Assembly (NCBI RefSeq): GCF_900215295.1
Contig: NZ_OCMF01000001.1
Span: 1,426,001 to 1,490,000 of the forward strand
DNA from: Salinimicrobium sediminis
GTDB lineage: Bacteria > Bacteroidota > Bacteroidia > Flavobacteriales > Flavobacteriaceae
Reading direction: 5' to 3'
Length of the DNA stretch: 64,000 bases
Made by a program: the position numbers and the translations under genes. The first letter of the stretch is position 1, and every line of letters starts with the position of its first letter. The notes below the pieces were generated by a model that was not told the DNA's origin, ran no database searches, and saw only the letters and a list, made by a program, of their open reading frames with translations. Positions 1 to 8,341 of this stretch are shown piece after piece.

Positions 1-1214
1 GCCTGTACAAATCCTGCAACATACATTGGCAGGGCATAAAGAATGATCCCTAAGGTGCCTGTCCAGAAATGTGCGTTTGCAAGTTTGATAGAATATAATT
101 TTGTCTTGAACATTCTGGGAACAAGCCAGTACACCATTCCAAAAGTTAAGAACCCGTTCCAGGCAAGAGCGCCCACGTGAACGTGTGCAATAACCCAGTC
201 GCTAAAATGTGCTATGGCATTCACATTTTTGAGGGACAGCATGGGGCCTTCAAAAGTTGCCATTCCGTATCCGGTAATAGCTACTACCATAAATTTAAGT
301 ACAGGATCTGCTTTTACTTTATCCCAGGCACCGCGTAGGGTTAGCAATCCGTTGATCATTCCACCCCATGATGGCATTAACAGCATTACAGAAAATGCTA
401 CCCCCAGGTTCTGTGCCCAGTCGGGCAAAGAAGAATATAAGAGGTGGTGTGGTCCTGCCCAGATGTATATAAATATTAAGGACCAGAAGTGGATGATGGA
501 TAATTTATAAGAATACACGGGTCTGTTCGCAGCCTTGGGAACAAAATAATACATAAGGCCAAGGAAAGGAGTAGTAAGGAAGAATGCCACGGCATTGTGA
601 CCATACCACCATTGAACAAGTGCATCCTGCACCCCTGCGTAAACCGAATAACTTTTAAACAAACCTACAGGAATTGCAAGGCTGTTAAAAATGTGAAGTA
701 CGGCAACGGTGACAAAAGTTGCAATGTAAAACCAGATGGCAACATACAGGTGTCGTTGTCTTCTTTTAAAAATTGTAGCGATTAGGTTCCAGCCAAAAAC
801 CACCCAAACAACAGCAATGGCAATGTCAAAAGGCCATTCCAGCTCTGCATATTCTTTTGAGCTGGTGAATCCCATGGGTAGGGTAATAGCGGCACCTACA
901 ATGATCGCCTGCCAACCCCAAAAGTTGATCTTGCTCAGGATGTTGCTGTACATTCTCGCTTTTAGCAATCGCTGGGTGGAGTAATAGACTCCTGCGAAGA
1001 TGGCGTTACCTACAAAGGCAAAAATTACTGCATTGGTATGCAGGGGACGAAGGCGTCCAAAACTCAGCCAGGAAATCCCGTCTGTAAGGTTTGGAAATAA
1101 AAATAAGAAAGCCAGTAGTAGCCCGACTGACATTCCAATGACGCCCCAGAACAGGGTGGCGTAGAGGAAGTTTTTTACGATTTTGTTGTCGTAGTAGAAC
1201 TGTTGCAATTCCAT
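1..1214 (-). CDS. ccoN: cbb3-type cytochrome c oxidase subunit I, partial at window edge
   Basis: Catalytic heme-copper subunit of the high-affinity cbb3 terminal oxidase in the inner membrane. I translated the minus strand from ATG at 1214; the frame stays open to base 1, so the C-terminus lies outside the window. The start reads MELQQFYYDNKIVKNFLYAT. Family signatures are visible: RLRPLHTNAV with the heme-ligand His near residue 59, WWYGHNAVAFF with a CuB-ligand His near 205, and the GPHHLLYSSLPDW His pair near 255. Many transmembrane segments are present. In Bacteroidota this gene is often fused to ccoO; that cannot be checked here. It begins 2 bp after the ccoS stop, so the two are co-transcribed. 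Confidence 0.95.
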   Translation of the reverse strand, partial: MELQQFYYDNKIVKNFLYATLFWGVIGMSVGLLLAFLFLFPNLTDGISWLSFGRLRPLHTNAVIFAFVGNAIFAGVYYSTQRLLKARMYSNILSKINFWGWQAIIVGAAITLPMGFTSSKEYAELEWPFDIAIAVVWVVFGWNLIATIFKRRQRHLYVAIWFYIATFVTVAVLHIFNSLAIPVGLFKSYSVYAGVQDALVQWWYGHNAVAFFLTTPFLGLMYYFVPKAANRPVYSYKLSIIHFWSLIFIYIWAGPHHLLYSSLPDWAQNLGVAFSVMLLMPSWGGMINGLLTLRGAWDKVKADPVLKFMVVAITGYGMATFEGPMLSLKNVNAIAHFSDWVIAHVHVGALAWNGFLTFGMVYWLVPRMFKTKLYSIKLANAHFWTGTLGIILYALPMYVAGFVQ

Positions 1215-1216
1215 AC

Positions 1217-1405
1217 TTAATTGTCTTGTTTAATTTTTACGGGTTTTGTTGATTTCTCTTTTACAAGCTCATCCTCAAAAAGAATACGCACAGACGGAGT
1301 GTAGTCATCATCAAACTGACCATTACGAACAGCTATGATGAAAACAATGAAAAAGACTACCGCTACAATAATGCTTATCGTAAGGAGTAAATAGATGACG
1401 CTCAT
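1217..1405 (-). CDS. ccoS: cbb3-type oxidase assembly protein CcoS
   Basis: A 62-residue protein with one N-terminal membrane segment (about residues 3-26) followed by the family signature RNGQFDDDYTPSVRILFED. CcoS is needed for cofactor insertion into cbb3 oxidase, working with the copper ATPase CcoI. It lies directly upstream of ccoN. In related genomes ccoI usually sits immediately upstream of ccoS; here ccoI is 4.4 kb away, with a nitrite-reductase unit between them. Confidence 0.93.
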   Translation of the reverse strand: MSVIYLLLTISIIVAVVFFIVFIIAVRNGQFDDDYTPSVRILFEDELVKEKSTKPVKIKQDN

Positions 1406-1422
1406 ACCTATTTAATTAGGTG

Positions 1423-1465
1423 CAAATCTAAAGGCATTCATTTTTTGGAAATATGATTTCGATCA
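1423..1465 (-). promoter_or_regulatory. ccoS-ccoN promoter with Crp/Fnr-type operator
   Basis: On the minus strand an exact Bacteroidota -7 box, TAGATTTG, lies at 1423-1430. Upstream is the perfect palindrome TGAT-TTCG-ATCA (1454-1465), the core of an Fnr-type site. Its centre (1459.5) lies 36.5 nt upstream of the last base of the -7 box, so about -42 from the inferred start site, the usual place for a class II activator. The same geometry recurs at nirK and ccoI. The regulator itself is not in the window. Confidence 0.55.
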
Positions 1466-1503
1466 GGTTTAGGGACAAAAACATCCTGAAAAAAATTCAG
1501 CAT

Positions 1504-1549
1504 ATATGATTACGCTCATATCTCGGGCTGAACTTAATTAGGACATTTG
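1504..1549 (+). promoter_or_regulatory. nirK promoter with Crp/Fnr-type palindrome
   Basis: Perfect inverted repeat ATATGA-N6-TCATAT at 1504-1521 (core TGATTACGCTCA). A weak -7 box, GACATTTG (one mismatch to TAnnTTTG), is at 1542-1549. The palindrome centre (1512.5) is 36.5 nt from the end of that box, exactly as upstream of ccoS and ccoI. I infer anaerobic or nitric-oxide-dependent activation of nirK by a Crp/Fnr-family protein. Confidence 0.5.
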
Positions 1550-1580
1550 TATCTGAAATTAAAATCAAATACATCTGATC

Positions 1581-3032
1581 ATGAAAAATTCTAAAAAAAC
1601 CAAAAAAGGATTAATAGTAGGTTTCTTTTTCGCGGCCCTCTTTGCCGGGCTGTTCAGCTCTTGTGAAAAAGCGGTAGCGGCAAAGGAAGATCCCGAATCA
1701 ATGAAAGTATATGGTGAAAGCGAGGCAGAGATGACCGCTCCTCCTTTCGTGCCCAGACCTGTTGGGAAAAGAGCTGCCACCAAGCTTATCGTTAACATGG
1801 AAGTTATCGAAAAAGAGATGGAAATGAGCGACGGCGTAACTTACGTGTATTGGACCTTTGACGGTACAGTTCCCGGAAGTTTCATTCGTACCAGAGTGGG
1901 AGATGAGATCGAATTCCACTTTAAAAACCACCCCGACTCAAAATTACCTCACAACATTGACCTTCACGCAGTGACCGGTCCCGGAGGTGGAGCCGAGTCT
2001 TCTTTTGTAGCTCCAGGTCATGAATCGGTCTTTACTTTTAAGACCATGAACCCCGGTCTATACGTATATCACTGTGCTACTGCACCTGTTGGAATGCACA
2101 TTGCAAACGGGATGTACGGTCTTATCCTTGTGGAGCCCGAAGGTGGCCTTCCTCCTGTTGACAAGGAATATTATGTAATGCAGGGAGATTTTTATACCGA
2201 AGGTGAAAATGGAGAAAGAGGTCTTCAGGCTTTCAGTATGGAAAAAGCAGTAAATGAAGATGCAGACTATGTAGTGTTCAACGGAAAGGTTGGCGGACTT
2301 ACAGGAGATAATGCACTTACTGCTAAAGTTGGTGAAACTGTAAGATTGTATGTGGGTAACGGTGGTCCCAACCTGGTATCTTCCTTCCACGTCATTGGAG
2401 AGATCTTTGATAAAGTTTATGTTGAAGGTGGTGCAATGATCAATGAGAACGTACAAACAACCCTTATTCCTGCCGGTGGTGCTGCCATAGTGGAATTTAA
2501 AGTTGAAGTTCCCGGAAACCTGGTATTGGTCGATCACTCAATCTTTAGAGCCTTTAATAAAGGAGCCCTTGGGATTCTTAAAGTTGAAGGAGAGGAAAAT
2601 CCTAAGGTCTTCGGCGGAAAGATCGAAGAGAAGGTTTATAATCCCGGAACTTCAGTAAGCGGTGTGACCGAAGAAGCTACTGAAGGTGGTCTTAGTGCTG
2701 AAATGTCAATGGCTGAAAAAATGGAAAGAGGTAAGCAGGTTTATACTCAAAACTGTTTAGCTTGTCACCAGGCAACCGGCGCCGGAATTCCCAATGCCTT
2801 CCCTCCGCTAGCATCTTCAGATTACCTGAATAAGGATGTGCACCGTGCAATCGAAGTAGTGAAGTTTGGTTTGACCGGAGAGATCCAGGTAAACGGTAAC
2901 GTCTATAACAGTGCTATGCCAAAACAAAACATTTCTGACGAGGATGTGGCTGCAGTACTTACCTATGTGTACAATAACTGGGGCAACAACAAGTCTGAAG
3001 TTACCCAGGAAATGGTGAAAAAAGTAAAATAA
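1581..3032 (+). CDS. nirK: Copper nitrite reductase with C-terminal cytochrome c domain, lipoprotein
   Basis: Reduces nitrite to nitric oxide in denitrification. The 483-residue protein has a lipoprotein signal (LFSSC, acylated Cys28), so it should be membrane-anchored outside the cytoplasm. Two cupredoxin domains follow: type 1 copper ligands His124, Cys165, His173 and Met178; type 2 ligands His129, His164 and His319; catalytic Asp127 and His270. Residues about 375-483 form a cytochrome c domain with heme motif CLACH (392-396) and a likely Met ligand in NSAMP (446). This cytochrome-tailed form is a known NirK class, presumably self-supplying electrons. Followed 13 bp later by nirV. Confidence 0.95.
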   Translation: MKNSKKTKKGLIVGFFFAALFAGLFSSCEKAVAAKEDPESMKVYGESEAEMTAPPFVPRPVGKRAATKLIVNMEVIEKEMEMSDGVTYVYWTFDGTVPGSFIRTRVGDEIEFHFKNHPDSKLPHNIDLHAVTGPGGGAESSFVAPGHESVFTFKTMNPGLYVYHCATAPVGMHIANGMYGLILVEPEGGLPPVDKEYYVMQGDFYTEGENGERGLQAFSMEKAVNEDADYVVFNGKVGGLTGDNALTAKVGETVRLYVGNGGPNLVSSFHVIGEIFDKVYVEGGAMINENVQTTLIPAGGAAIVEFKVEVPGNLVLVDHSIFRAFNKGALGILKVEGEENPKVFGGKIEEKVYNPGTSVSGVTEEATEGGLSAEMSMAEKMERGKQVYTQNCLACHQATGAGIPNAFPPLASSDYLNKDVHRAIEVVKFGLTGEIQVNGNVYNSAMPKQNISDEDVAAVLTYVYNNWGNNKSEVTQEMVKKVK

Positions 3033-3045
3033 ATATCTTTATAGT

Positions 3046-3825
3046 ATGAAAACCTTAATCAGATTGGCAGTATGCATCGCGGTAATGATCCAGAGCCAGG
3101 CTTATAGCCAGTCTGGTTCAATGGTAGAGGTGAAGGGAGGGGAATTCATTCCCCTCTACGGAACCAAAACAGAAGTTCCGGTGGGTGATTTTTTAATGGA
3201 TGTCTATCCTGTTACCAATGCCGAATTTCAACAATTCGTGGAATCAAATCCCCGCTGGAGGAAATCTCAGGTGAAGAAACTCTTTGCCGATGACAATTAC
3301 CTTCGCAACTGGAAAGATGATCTTAGCCTGGGAGAAGGCATGTTGCCAAATTCTCCTGTAACCAATGTCTCCTGGTATGCTGCTAAAAATTACTGCGAAT
3401 GCCAGGGCAAAAGACTGCCTACGGTAGATGAGTGGGAGTACGTGGCCATGGCAAACGAGAAACAACCTGATGCCCGCACAGAGAAAACATACAACCAGTT
3501 TATTTTAAGCTGGTATGAAACTCCGGACACTTACAAAAAGACCATTGGAAACACCTTTAAGAATTATTGGGGCGTTTACGATCTTCACGGATTGGTGTGG
3601 GAATGGACTTCAGATTTTAACTCGGTGATGATAGGAGGAGAATCCAGGAAAGACAGCACCGGGGACAATAACCTGTTCTGTGGAGCTGCCGCGGTGGGAG
3701 CTACAGATCTTATGAACTATGCTGCTTTTATGCGCTATGCCTTCCGCGGAAGCATGAAAGCCCAATATTCTGTCAAAAACCTCGGATTCCGTTGTGTGCA
3801 GGATGTTGAAAAATCAGAATTATGA
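3046..3825 (+). CDS. nirV: NirV-like formylglycine-generating-enzyme (SUMF1) family protein
   Basis: 259 residues with a signal peptide (cleavage near AYSQS, residue about 22) and a SUMF1/FGE fold: GGEFIPLYG, then PVTNAEFQQFV, PVTNVSWYAAKNYCECQGKRLPTVDEWEYVA, GLVWEWTSDF and the terminal GFRCV. Members beside nirK are called NirV; their exact role in nitrite reductase maturation is not settled. It is between nirK and a Sco chaperone, and its TGA overlaps the next gene's ATG (ATGA), indicating one operon. Assigned from family signature and context. Confidence 0.82.
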   Translation: MKTLIRLAVCIAVMIQSQAYSQSGSMVEVKGGEFIPLYGTKTEVPVGDFLMDVYPVTNAEFQQFVESNPRWRKSQVKKLFADDNYLRNWKDDLSLGEGMLPNSPVTNVSWYAAKNYCECQGKRLPTVDEWEYVAMANEKQPDARTEKTYNQFILSWYETPDTYKKTIGNTFKNYWGVYDLHGLVWEWTSDFNSVMIGGESRKDSTGDNNLFCGAAAVGATDLMNYAAFMRYAFRGSMKAQYSVKNLGFRCVQDVEKSEL

Positions 3826-4451
3826 CCATGAAAAATTTAATTTACATATTACTCGCAGCTTTTCTTTTTACCGCCTGTAACAATGCTGAAAAGAAGGAAA
3901 CTGAAGTTGAAAATGATCTGGCTGAAACTAAGGTTTCTGCCGAAAATAAGGAACTCCCGGAGCTTTCTATTTACAACTTACCCTCTACCTGGACCACCCA
4001 GAATGGGGAGAACATTCAGCTGGAGGATCTAAGGGGAAACGTGCTGGTCATGGTGATGATCTACACCTCCTGTAAAGCCGCCTGCCCCCGCCTGGTAGCA
4101 GATATGCGGAATATCGAAAAACAGGTGCCCGAAGGTGATCTGGACAATGTAAAATTCATCATGGTTAGTATAGATCCTGAGACCGATACTCCAAAACGCT
4201 TAAAAGAATTTTCTATTGAGAATGACATGGAGGATGACCATTGGTTATTCCTTAGAGGAACACCCGAAGATACCCGGGAATTTGCCACCGTACTTGCAGT
4301 GAGCTATAAAAAGATTTCTCCCATTGATTTTTCACACTCCAATATTATTAGTGTGTTTGATGAAGAGGGTGTGCTGGTGCACCAGCAGGAAGGTTTGGGT
4401 GTTGATAATACCGAAACCATTCAGGCTATCACCACCGAAGTTTCGAATTAA
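3822..4451 (+). CDS. SCO1/SenC/PrrC-family copper chaperone lipoprotein
   Basis: Thioredoxin-fold copper-binding protein that delivers copper to oxidases or reductases. The N-terminus is a lipoprotein signal (FLFTAC, Cys19). The copper motif YTSCKAAC (Cys84, Cys88) and the distal ligand His172 (DFSHSN) are present, so the protein looks functional. It overlaps nirV by 4 bp, so it probably serves NirK copper loading or the cbb3 oxidase nearby. A second ATG six bases downstream (3828, MKNLIY) may be the true start. A strong terminator follows. Confidence 0.9.
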   Translation: MTMKNLIYILLAAFLFTACNNAEKKETEVENDLAETKVSAENKELPELSIYNLPSTWTTQNGENIQLEDLRGNVLVMVMIYTSCKAACPRLVADMRNIEKQVPEGDLDNVKFIMVSIDPETDTPKRLKEFSIENDMEDDHWLFLRGTPEDTREFATVLAVSYKKISPIDFSHSNIISVFDEEGVLVHQQEGLGVDNTETIQAITTEVSN

Positions 4452-4470
4452 TAGAATTTTTCGATCAGGA

Positions 4471-4498
4471 AAAAGGCTGCCTTCGGGCAGCCTTTTTT
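4471..4498 (+). terminator. Rho-independent terminator of nirK-nirV-sco
   Basis: Stem AAAAGGCTGCC with loop TTCG and GGCAGCCTTTTTT. The A-run on the left makes it usable in both directions, ending the convergent acetyltransferase remnant too. Confidence 0.9.
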
Positions 4499-5009
4499 AT
4501 TTCCTGGGTTTTTCAGTAGGGGGAAGAATTTCATATTCAGCTTCTTCTTTAGTGCCCTTAATGCTGCGGAAGTTTAATCTTTCCAGGAGCCTTATTGCTG
4601 CCGAATTATCTTTTGAGGTGACGGCAAAGATCCGTTTTAACCCTATCCTCCTGAAGCCGAAATCTATTGCGAGTCGCATAGCTTCTGTCATGTAGCCTTT
4701 GCCTCTGTATTCCGCCAAAAGCACACAACCCAGTTCTCCTGAAGCACTTTTAAAACCCCGGTAAAATCCACAGGTGCTGGTAAGTTTTTCCGGAACTCTT
4801 TTCTTCAATTCCCCAATGAATACTTTCCCCGCAGAGGTAATCCTGTTCAATCTGCTGCAGCATCTTTTCAGCTTCGGCTACTGTGGCAGCCCGTTTACCG
4901 TCATAGAAGGAGATGGGAAGGAGCTGCTGCAGGTCTTCAGGTTCGATTTTCCTGAGAAGGAGTGCTTCAGAAGCTATTTTGGATATCGGGTGTAAGGAGG
5001 TTTATTCAT
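4497..5009 (-). pseudogene. GNAT acetyltransferase with two compensating frameshifts
   Basis: Reading from ATG 5009 (MNKPPYTRYPK) hits a stop because the A-run at 4977-4980 lacks one base. The next frame then carries a good GNAT sequence (ALLLRKIEPEDLQQLLPIS, then ESIHWGIEEKSSG). At the A-run 4785-4789 one extra base moves the frame again, and LTSTCGFYRG, AEYRGKGYMTEAMR and FEL-like LLERLNF complete the domain. Restoring both runs gives a normal 170-residue RimJ/RimL-like protein. It is either a decayed gene or two homopolymer sequencing errors. Confidence 0.75.
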
Positions 5010-5026
5010 CTTTTCTTTCAAAAATA

Positions 5027-5548
5027 TTATTTTTTGAACCTCATTCTAAAGCCGAATACCGGGAGCCGGCCCTGCATGAAATCAAGATCCTTAGATCTCT
5101 CAAATCCCATTCGTTCATACATGTCCCAGGCCGTCTGCATGGCTTTTGTGCTGTGGATGATCAATTGCTCCCTCCCGTCCTCCAGGGCACGGTCAATACA
5201 TCTTTGGGTAAGCAGCCTGCCGATCTTCTTTCCGCGGTAATCCCGGTCTACAGCCAGCTACCTGAAACCTGCAGCATGAAGTTCTTTTGTAGCTGTGCCA
5301 CCTGACCCGTAATATTTCATATCGCTGAAATACACCACGCCACCCATAACTTTTCCCTTAGGATCTACCGCTACAAAGATTTCTGTATGGGGATTTTTAG
5401 TTAGCTCGCCAATATTTGCAAGCATTTTGTAATAATCGGGTTGATCTTCCTGTCTGGGAAATCCTTCCAGCGAAGAATAGACATTTACCATTATCTTTCC
5501 CAGAACAGCATGTTCTTGAGGCTTTGCATTTCTAATCTCAACTTCCAT
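5027..5548 (-). pseudogene. GNAT acetyltransferase with in-frame amber stop
   Basis: The frame starting at 5548 reads MEVEIRNAKPQEHAVLGKIM and continues through EIFVAVDP and HAAGFR to TAG (5258-5260). The same frame then continues without shift as LAVDRDYRGKKIGRLLTQRCIDRAL and ends with GFRMRFKK at 5027. The acetyl-CoA motif (RGKKIG) lies after the stop, so the 96-residue product would be inactive. One base change (for example TAG from TAC, giving GFRYLAV as in family members) explains it. It lies 17 bp upstream of the other damaged acetyltransferase. Confidence 0.75.
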
Positions 5549-5848
5549 AATATGCGATAAGAAAATAAAAGTACTTAGAAATGTTCTTTTAAAAAGGTTT
5601 TATTCTTAAAGGTCTTTCTGGATAAGAGTTCAAAAAGAGAAATTGGCGAGAGGATTTCGGGAAATACAAACAACAAGAAGCAAGTAGGGGATTGCTATCT
5701 CGTTGGCTTTTCCTGCCTTACGACAGGAAGTCAAATAATTTAATCACAATTCTAAGATAGTATTTCCGTCGGAATCTCCGACTTATTATAAAACTTAACT
5801 AAAAAATTCCGCTCCATGATGAAATCCAGATGCATTGGCCTGCAGCGA
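5549..5848. other. Intergenic, no gene seen
   Basis: About 300 bp between the acetyltransferase remnant and ccoI. I see only a short perfect hairpin, GTCGGA-ATC-TCCGAC (5768-5782), and a weak TTCCTG/CAGGAA repeat; neither has a clear U-run. No ORF with family resemblance. Confidence 0.5.
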
Positions 5849-8218
5849 TCAGATCTTTCTCCCTATTAGATTTGTGCAGACTGTAGTGAAAGCAATAATG
5901 CTTATGGAGCTCAAAGGCATCAAAATAGCAGCAATTATGGGAGATAATTGCCCTGTGACCGCAAAATAAAGCCCAACCACATTGTACAGGAATGAAAGCA
6001 GCATGCTTATTTTGATCACTGTCATTGCCTTTTTGGAAGCCTTAATGAATTTGTACAGGCTGCCAAATCTACTGGCATCAAGAATGGCGTCACAGGCCGG
6101 GGAGAAGACATTTACATTTTCGGAAATTGCAATTCCCACCTCGCTTTTCGCCAAAGCGCCGGCATCATTAAGACCGTCACCCACCATGATGGTCTTCCTT
6201 CCCTGTTGTTGAAGCTTACTGATGTAGTTCAGCTTATCTTCAGGTTTTTGGTTAAAGTGCATTTCTGTTTTTTCCGGTAGCAGGTTTTCCAGCCTCAGCT
6301 TTTCCCCTTCATTATCTCCGGAAAGTATGGAGAGATGATATTCCGGCGCAAATTCAGCAAAAAGATCGGCAGCGCCTTCACGATACTCATTATGGAAGAT
6401 GTACCTGCCCTTGTACTCGTTGTTTGAACTAATGTGCACAGAGGTATTTAGAGACGGAACCAAGGTTTTATTCCCCACAAATTCCGCCGACCCTACCTTC
6501 ATCAACTGCTTTTGGTGTACGGCCTCTATACCTTTGCCGGTCACCTCGCGGAATTCTTCAGGCGGAGTGATATCATACCCGGCAAGCATGTCATACAAAG
6601 TGCGGCTTAACGGATGGTTTGATGCTCTAAGGGTATTCTTCAGCAGAGCCTCTTCTTCCGCAGATAAATCAATTCCTTCGTAAATAATGCTGCTTTTCTT
6701 GTTGGAGGTGATGGTGCCGGTCTTATCGAAAATAACAGTATCGGCATTAGCCAGCTGTTCAATGACCCCGGCATTTTTGAGATAGAACTTTTTGTTCCCA
6801 AAGATGCGCAGCAAATTCCCCAGGGTAAAAGGTGTGGACATTGCCAAAGCGCATGGGCATGCAATGATGAGAACGGCGGTGAAAACATTAATGGCCGTCG
6901 CAACATCCAGGAACAGCCAGAAAGCAGTTGCCGAAAACGCGATAAGCAGCAGTACTATGGTGAAATATTTGCTGATACTATTGATGAAAGAGGTAAAAGA
7001 ATCCTCTTTTTTCACCTGGAAAACATCATTGCTCCACAGTTTTGTAAGATAACTTTGAGAAACGGATTTTAAAGCTTCCATTTCGATCATCCCCGAAACC
7101 TGTCGGCCGCCGGCAAAAAGTTTATCTCCCGATTCTTTTTGAACAGCTTCAGACTCGCCGGTGACAAAACTATAATCGATGCGGGCGTTGCCGTTGATAA
7201 GGATTCCATCTACAGGGATAAGCTCCTCATTCCTGATGAGGATGCGATCTCCTTTCTCAATGTCGTGTACATGTATGCTTTCTTCTTTCCCTTCAGGATT
7301 AATTCTTGTAATTCCAATGGGAAAATAGGACTTGTAATCCCGCTCAAAAGAGAGAAAATTGTAGGTCTTTTGCTGAAAGAATTTTCCAAGGGTAAGGAAA
7401 AAAACGAGGCCGGTGAGGCTATCGAAGAATCCGGTGCCCCAGTCAAAAGTGATCTCCAGGGTGCTGCGAACAAAGAGCACTACGACACCAAGCGCAAGGG
7501 GGACATCAATGTTGAGGATCCCTGCTCTTAGTCCTTTATAGGCTGAAATAAAGTAATCCCGGGCCACATAGAAGACTACCGGCAAAGAAAAACCGAACAT
7601 CAACCATCTAAAAAGGCCTTTGTATTGATCCAGCCAGAATTCATTCACTTCAAAGTATTCGGGGAAGGAGAGAAACATCACATTTCCAAATGCAAAGCCC
7701 GCTACTCCAAGCTTGTAAATGATGCTGCGGTTGATCTTTTTTGCTCCGGCTTCGCTGTCTTCAAGGCTAATATATGGTTCATAGCCAATGCTGCTAAGAA
7801 AGATCACCAGCTCCTTAAGGTTTATCTTTTCTGAATTATAAGTAACCCTGATGGTCTTCTTGGGAAAATCAACCTGCGAAGCAGAGATATCAGGTCTTAA
7901 TTTATTGAGATTCTCAAGGATCCAGATGCAGGAGCTGCAATGGATATGAGGAATATAAAGAGAAACGATCTGCAGGTGCTCATCGCTGAATTCCAACAGC
8001 TTTTCTACGATCTTTTCATTGCTTAAAAAGTCATACTTCCCTTCAAGTTTTGAGGGAGCTGCACCGGGAGCTGCTTCCATATCGTAATAGGAAGTTAAGC
8101 CACTTTCTGAAAATATTTCATAAACGGTTTTACAGCCATTACAGCAAAATGACTTGTCGTCAAAAATAATGCGTGACTTTATGGTATCACCGCAGTGATA
8201 ACAAGAAAGATCCTCCAT
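5849..8218 (-). CDS. ccoI: Copper-translocating P1B-type ATPase for cbb3 oxidase assembly
   Basis: Exports copper for insertion into cbb3 oxidase. About 789 residues from ATG 8218: an N-terminal Cys cluster (LSCYHCGD, FCCNGC) typical of CcoI-type pumps, an HMA domain with HCSSC (about 93-97), TGES, membrane copper motif CPC (about 454-456), phosphorylation motif DKTGT (about 498) and hinge GDGLNDA. The frame extends to a TTG at 8248, but a -7 box lies on that codon, so ATG 8218 is preferred. Normally next to ccoS; here separated by the nirK unit. Confidence 0.93.
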   Translation of the reverse strand: MEDLSCYHCGDTIKSRIIFDDKSFCCNGCKTVYEIFSESGLTSYYDMEAAPGAAPSKLEGKYDFLSNEKIVEKLLEFSDEHLQIVSLYIPHIHCSSCIWILENLNKLRPDISASQVDFPKKTIRVTYNSEKINLKELVIFLSSIGYEPYISLEDSEAGAKKINRSIIYKLGVAGFAFGNVMFLSFPEYFEVNEFWLDQYKGLFRWLMFGFSLPVVFYVARDYFISAYKGLRAGILNIDVPLALGVVVLFVRSTLEITFDWGTGFFDSLTGLVFFLTLGKFFQQKTYNFLSFERDYKSYFPIGITRINPEGKEESIHVHDIEKGDRILIRNEELIPVDGILINGNARIDYSFVTGESEAVQKESGDKLFAGGRQVSGMIEMEALKSVSQSYLTKLWSNDVFQVKKEDSFTSFINSISKYFTIVLLLIAFSATAFWLFLDVATAINVFTAVLIIACPCALAMSTPFTLGNLLRIFGNKKFYLKNAGVIEQLANADTVIFDKTGTITSNKKSSIIYEGIDLSAEEEALLKNTLRASNHPLSRTLYDMLAGYDITPPEEFREVTGKGIEAVHQKQLMKVGSAEFVGNKTLVPSLNTSVHISSNNEYKGRYIFHNEYREGAADLFAEFAPEYHLSILSGDNEGEKLRLENLLPEKTEMHFNQKPEDKLNYISKLQQQGRKTIMVGDGLNDAGALAKSEVGIAISENVNVFSPACDAILDASRFGSLYKFIKASKKAMTVIKISMLLSFLYNVVGLYFAVTGQLSPIIAAILMPLSSISIIAFTTVCTNLIGRKI

Positions 8219-8245
8219 AAAAAATTGCTCGTTTCGTACCGAATG

Positions 8246-8288
8246 CAAAGGTTGAAAATGAGCGGGTTAGAAAACATGATCGAGATCA
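8246..8288 (-). promoter_or_regulatory. ccoI promoter with Crp/Fnr-type operator
   Basis: Palindrome TGAT-CGAG-ATCA at 8277-8288 (TGATCTCGATCA on the minus strand, one base from the ccoS site). A weak -7 box AACCTTTG is at 8246-8253. Centre-to-box distance is 36.5 nt, identical to the ccoS and nirK sites. Confidence 0.55.
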
Positions 8289-8341
8289 GTTTTTAGAGGG
8301 TATTCAAAAATGGCCTTTTTGAAACCTTTTCTTAAATGGAC

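Noticed and set aside
2058-2537. 159-codon antisense ORF in nirK
   Set aside because: Complement of a well-supported gene; no domain.
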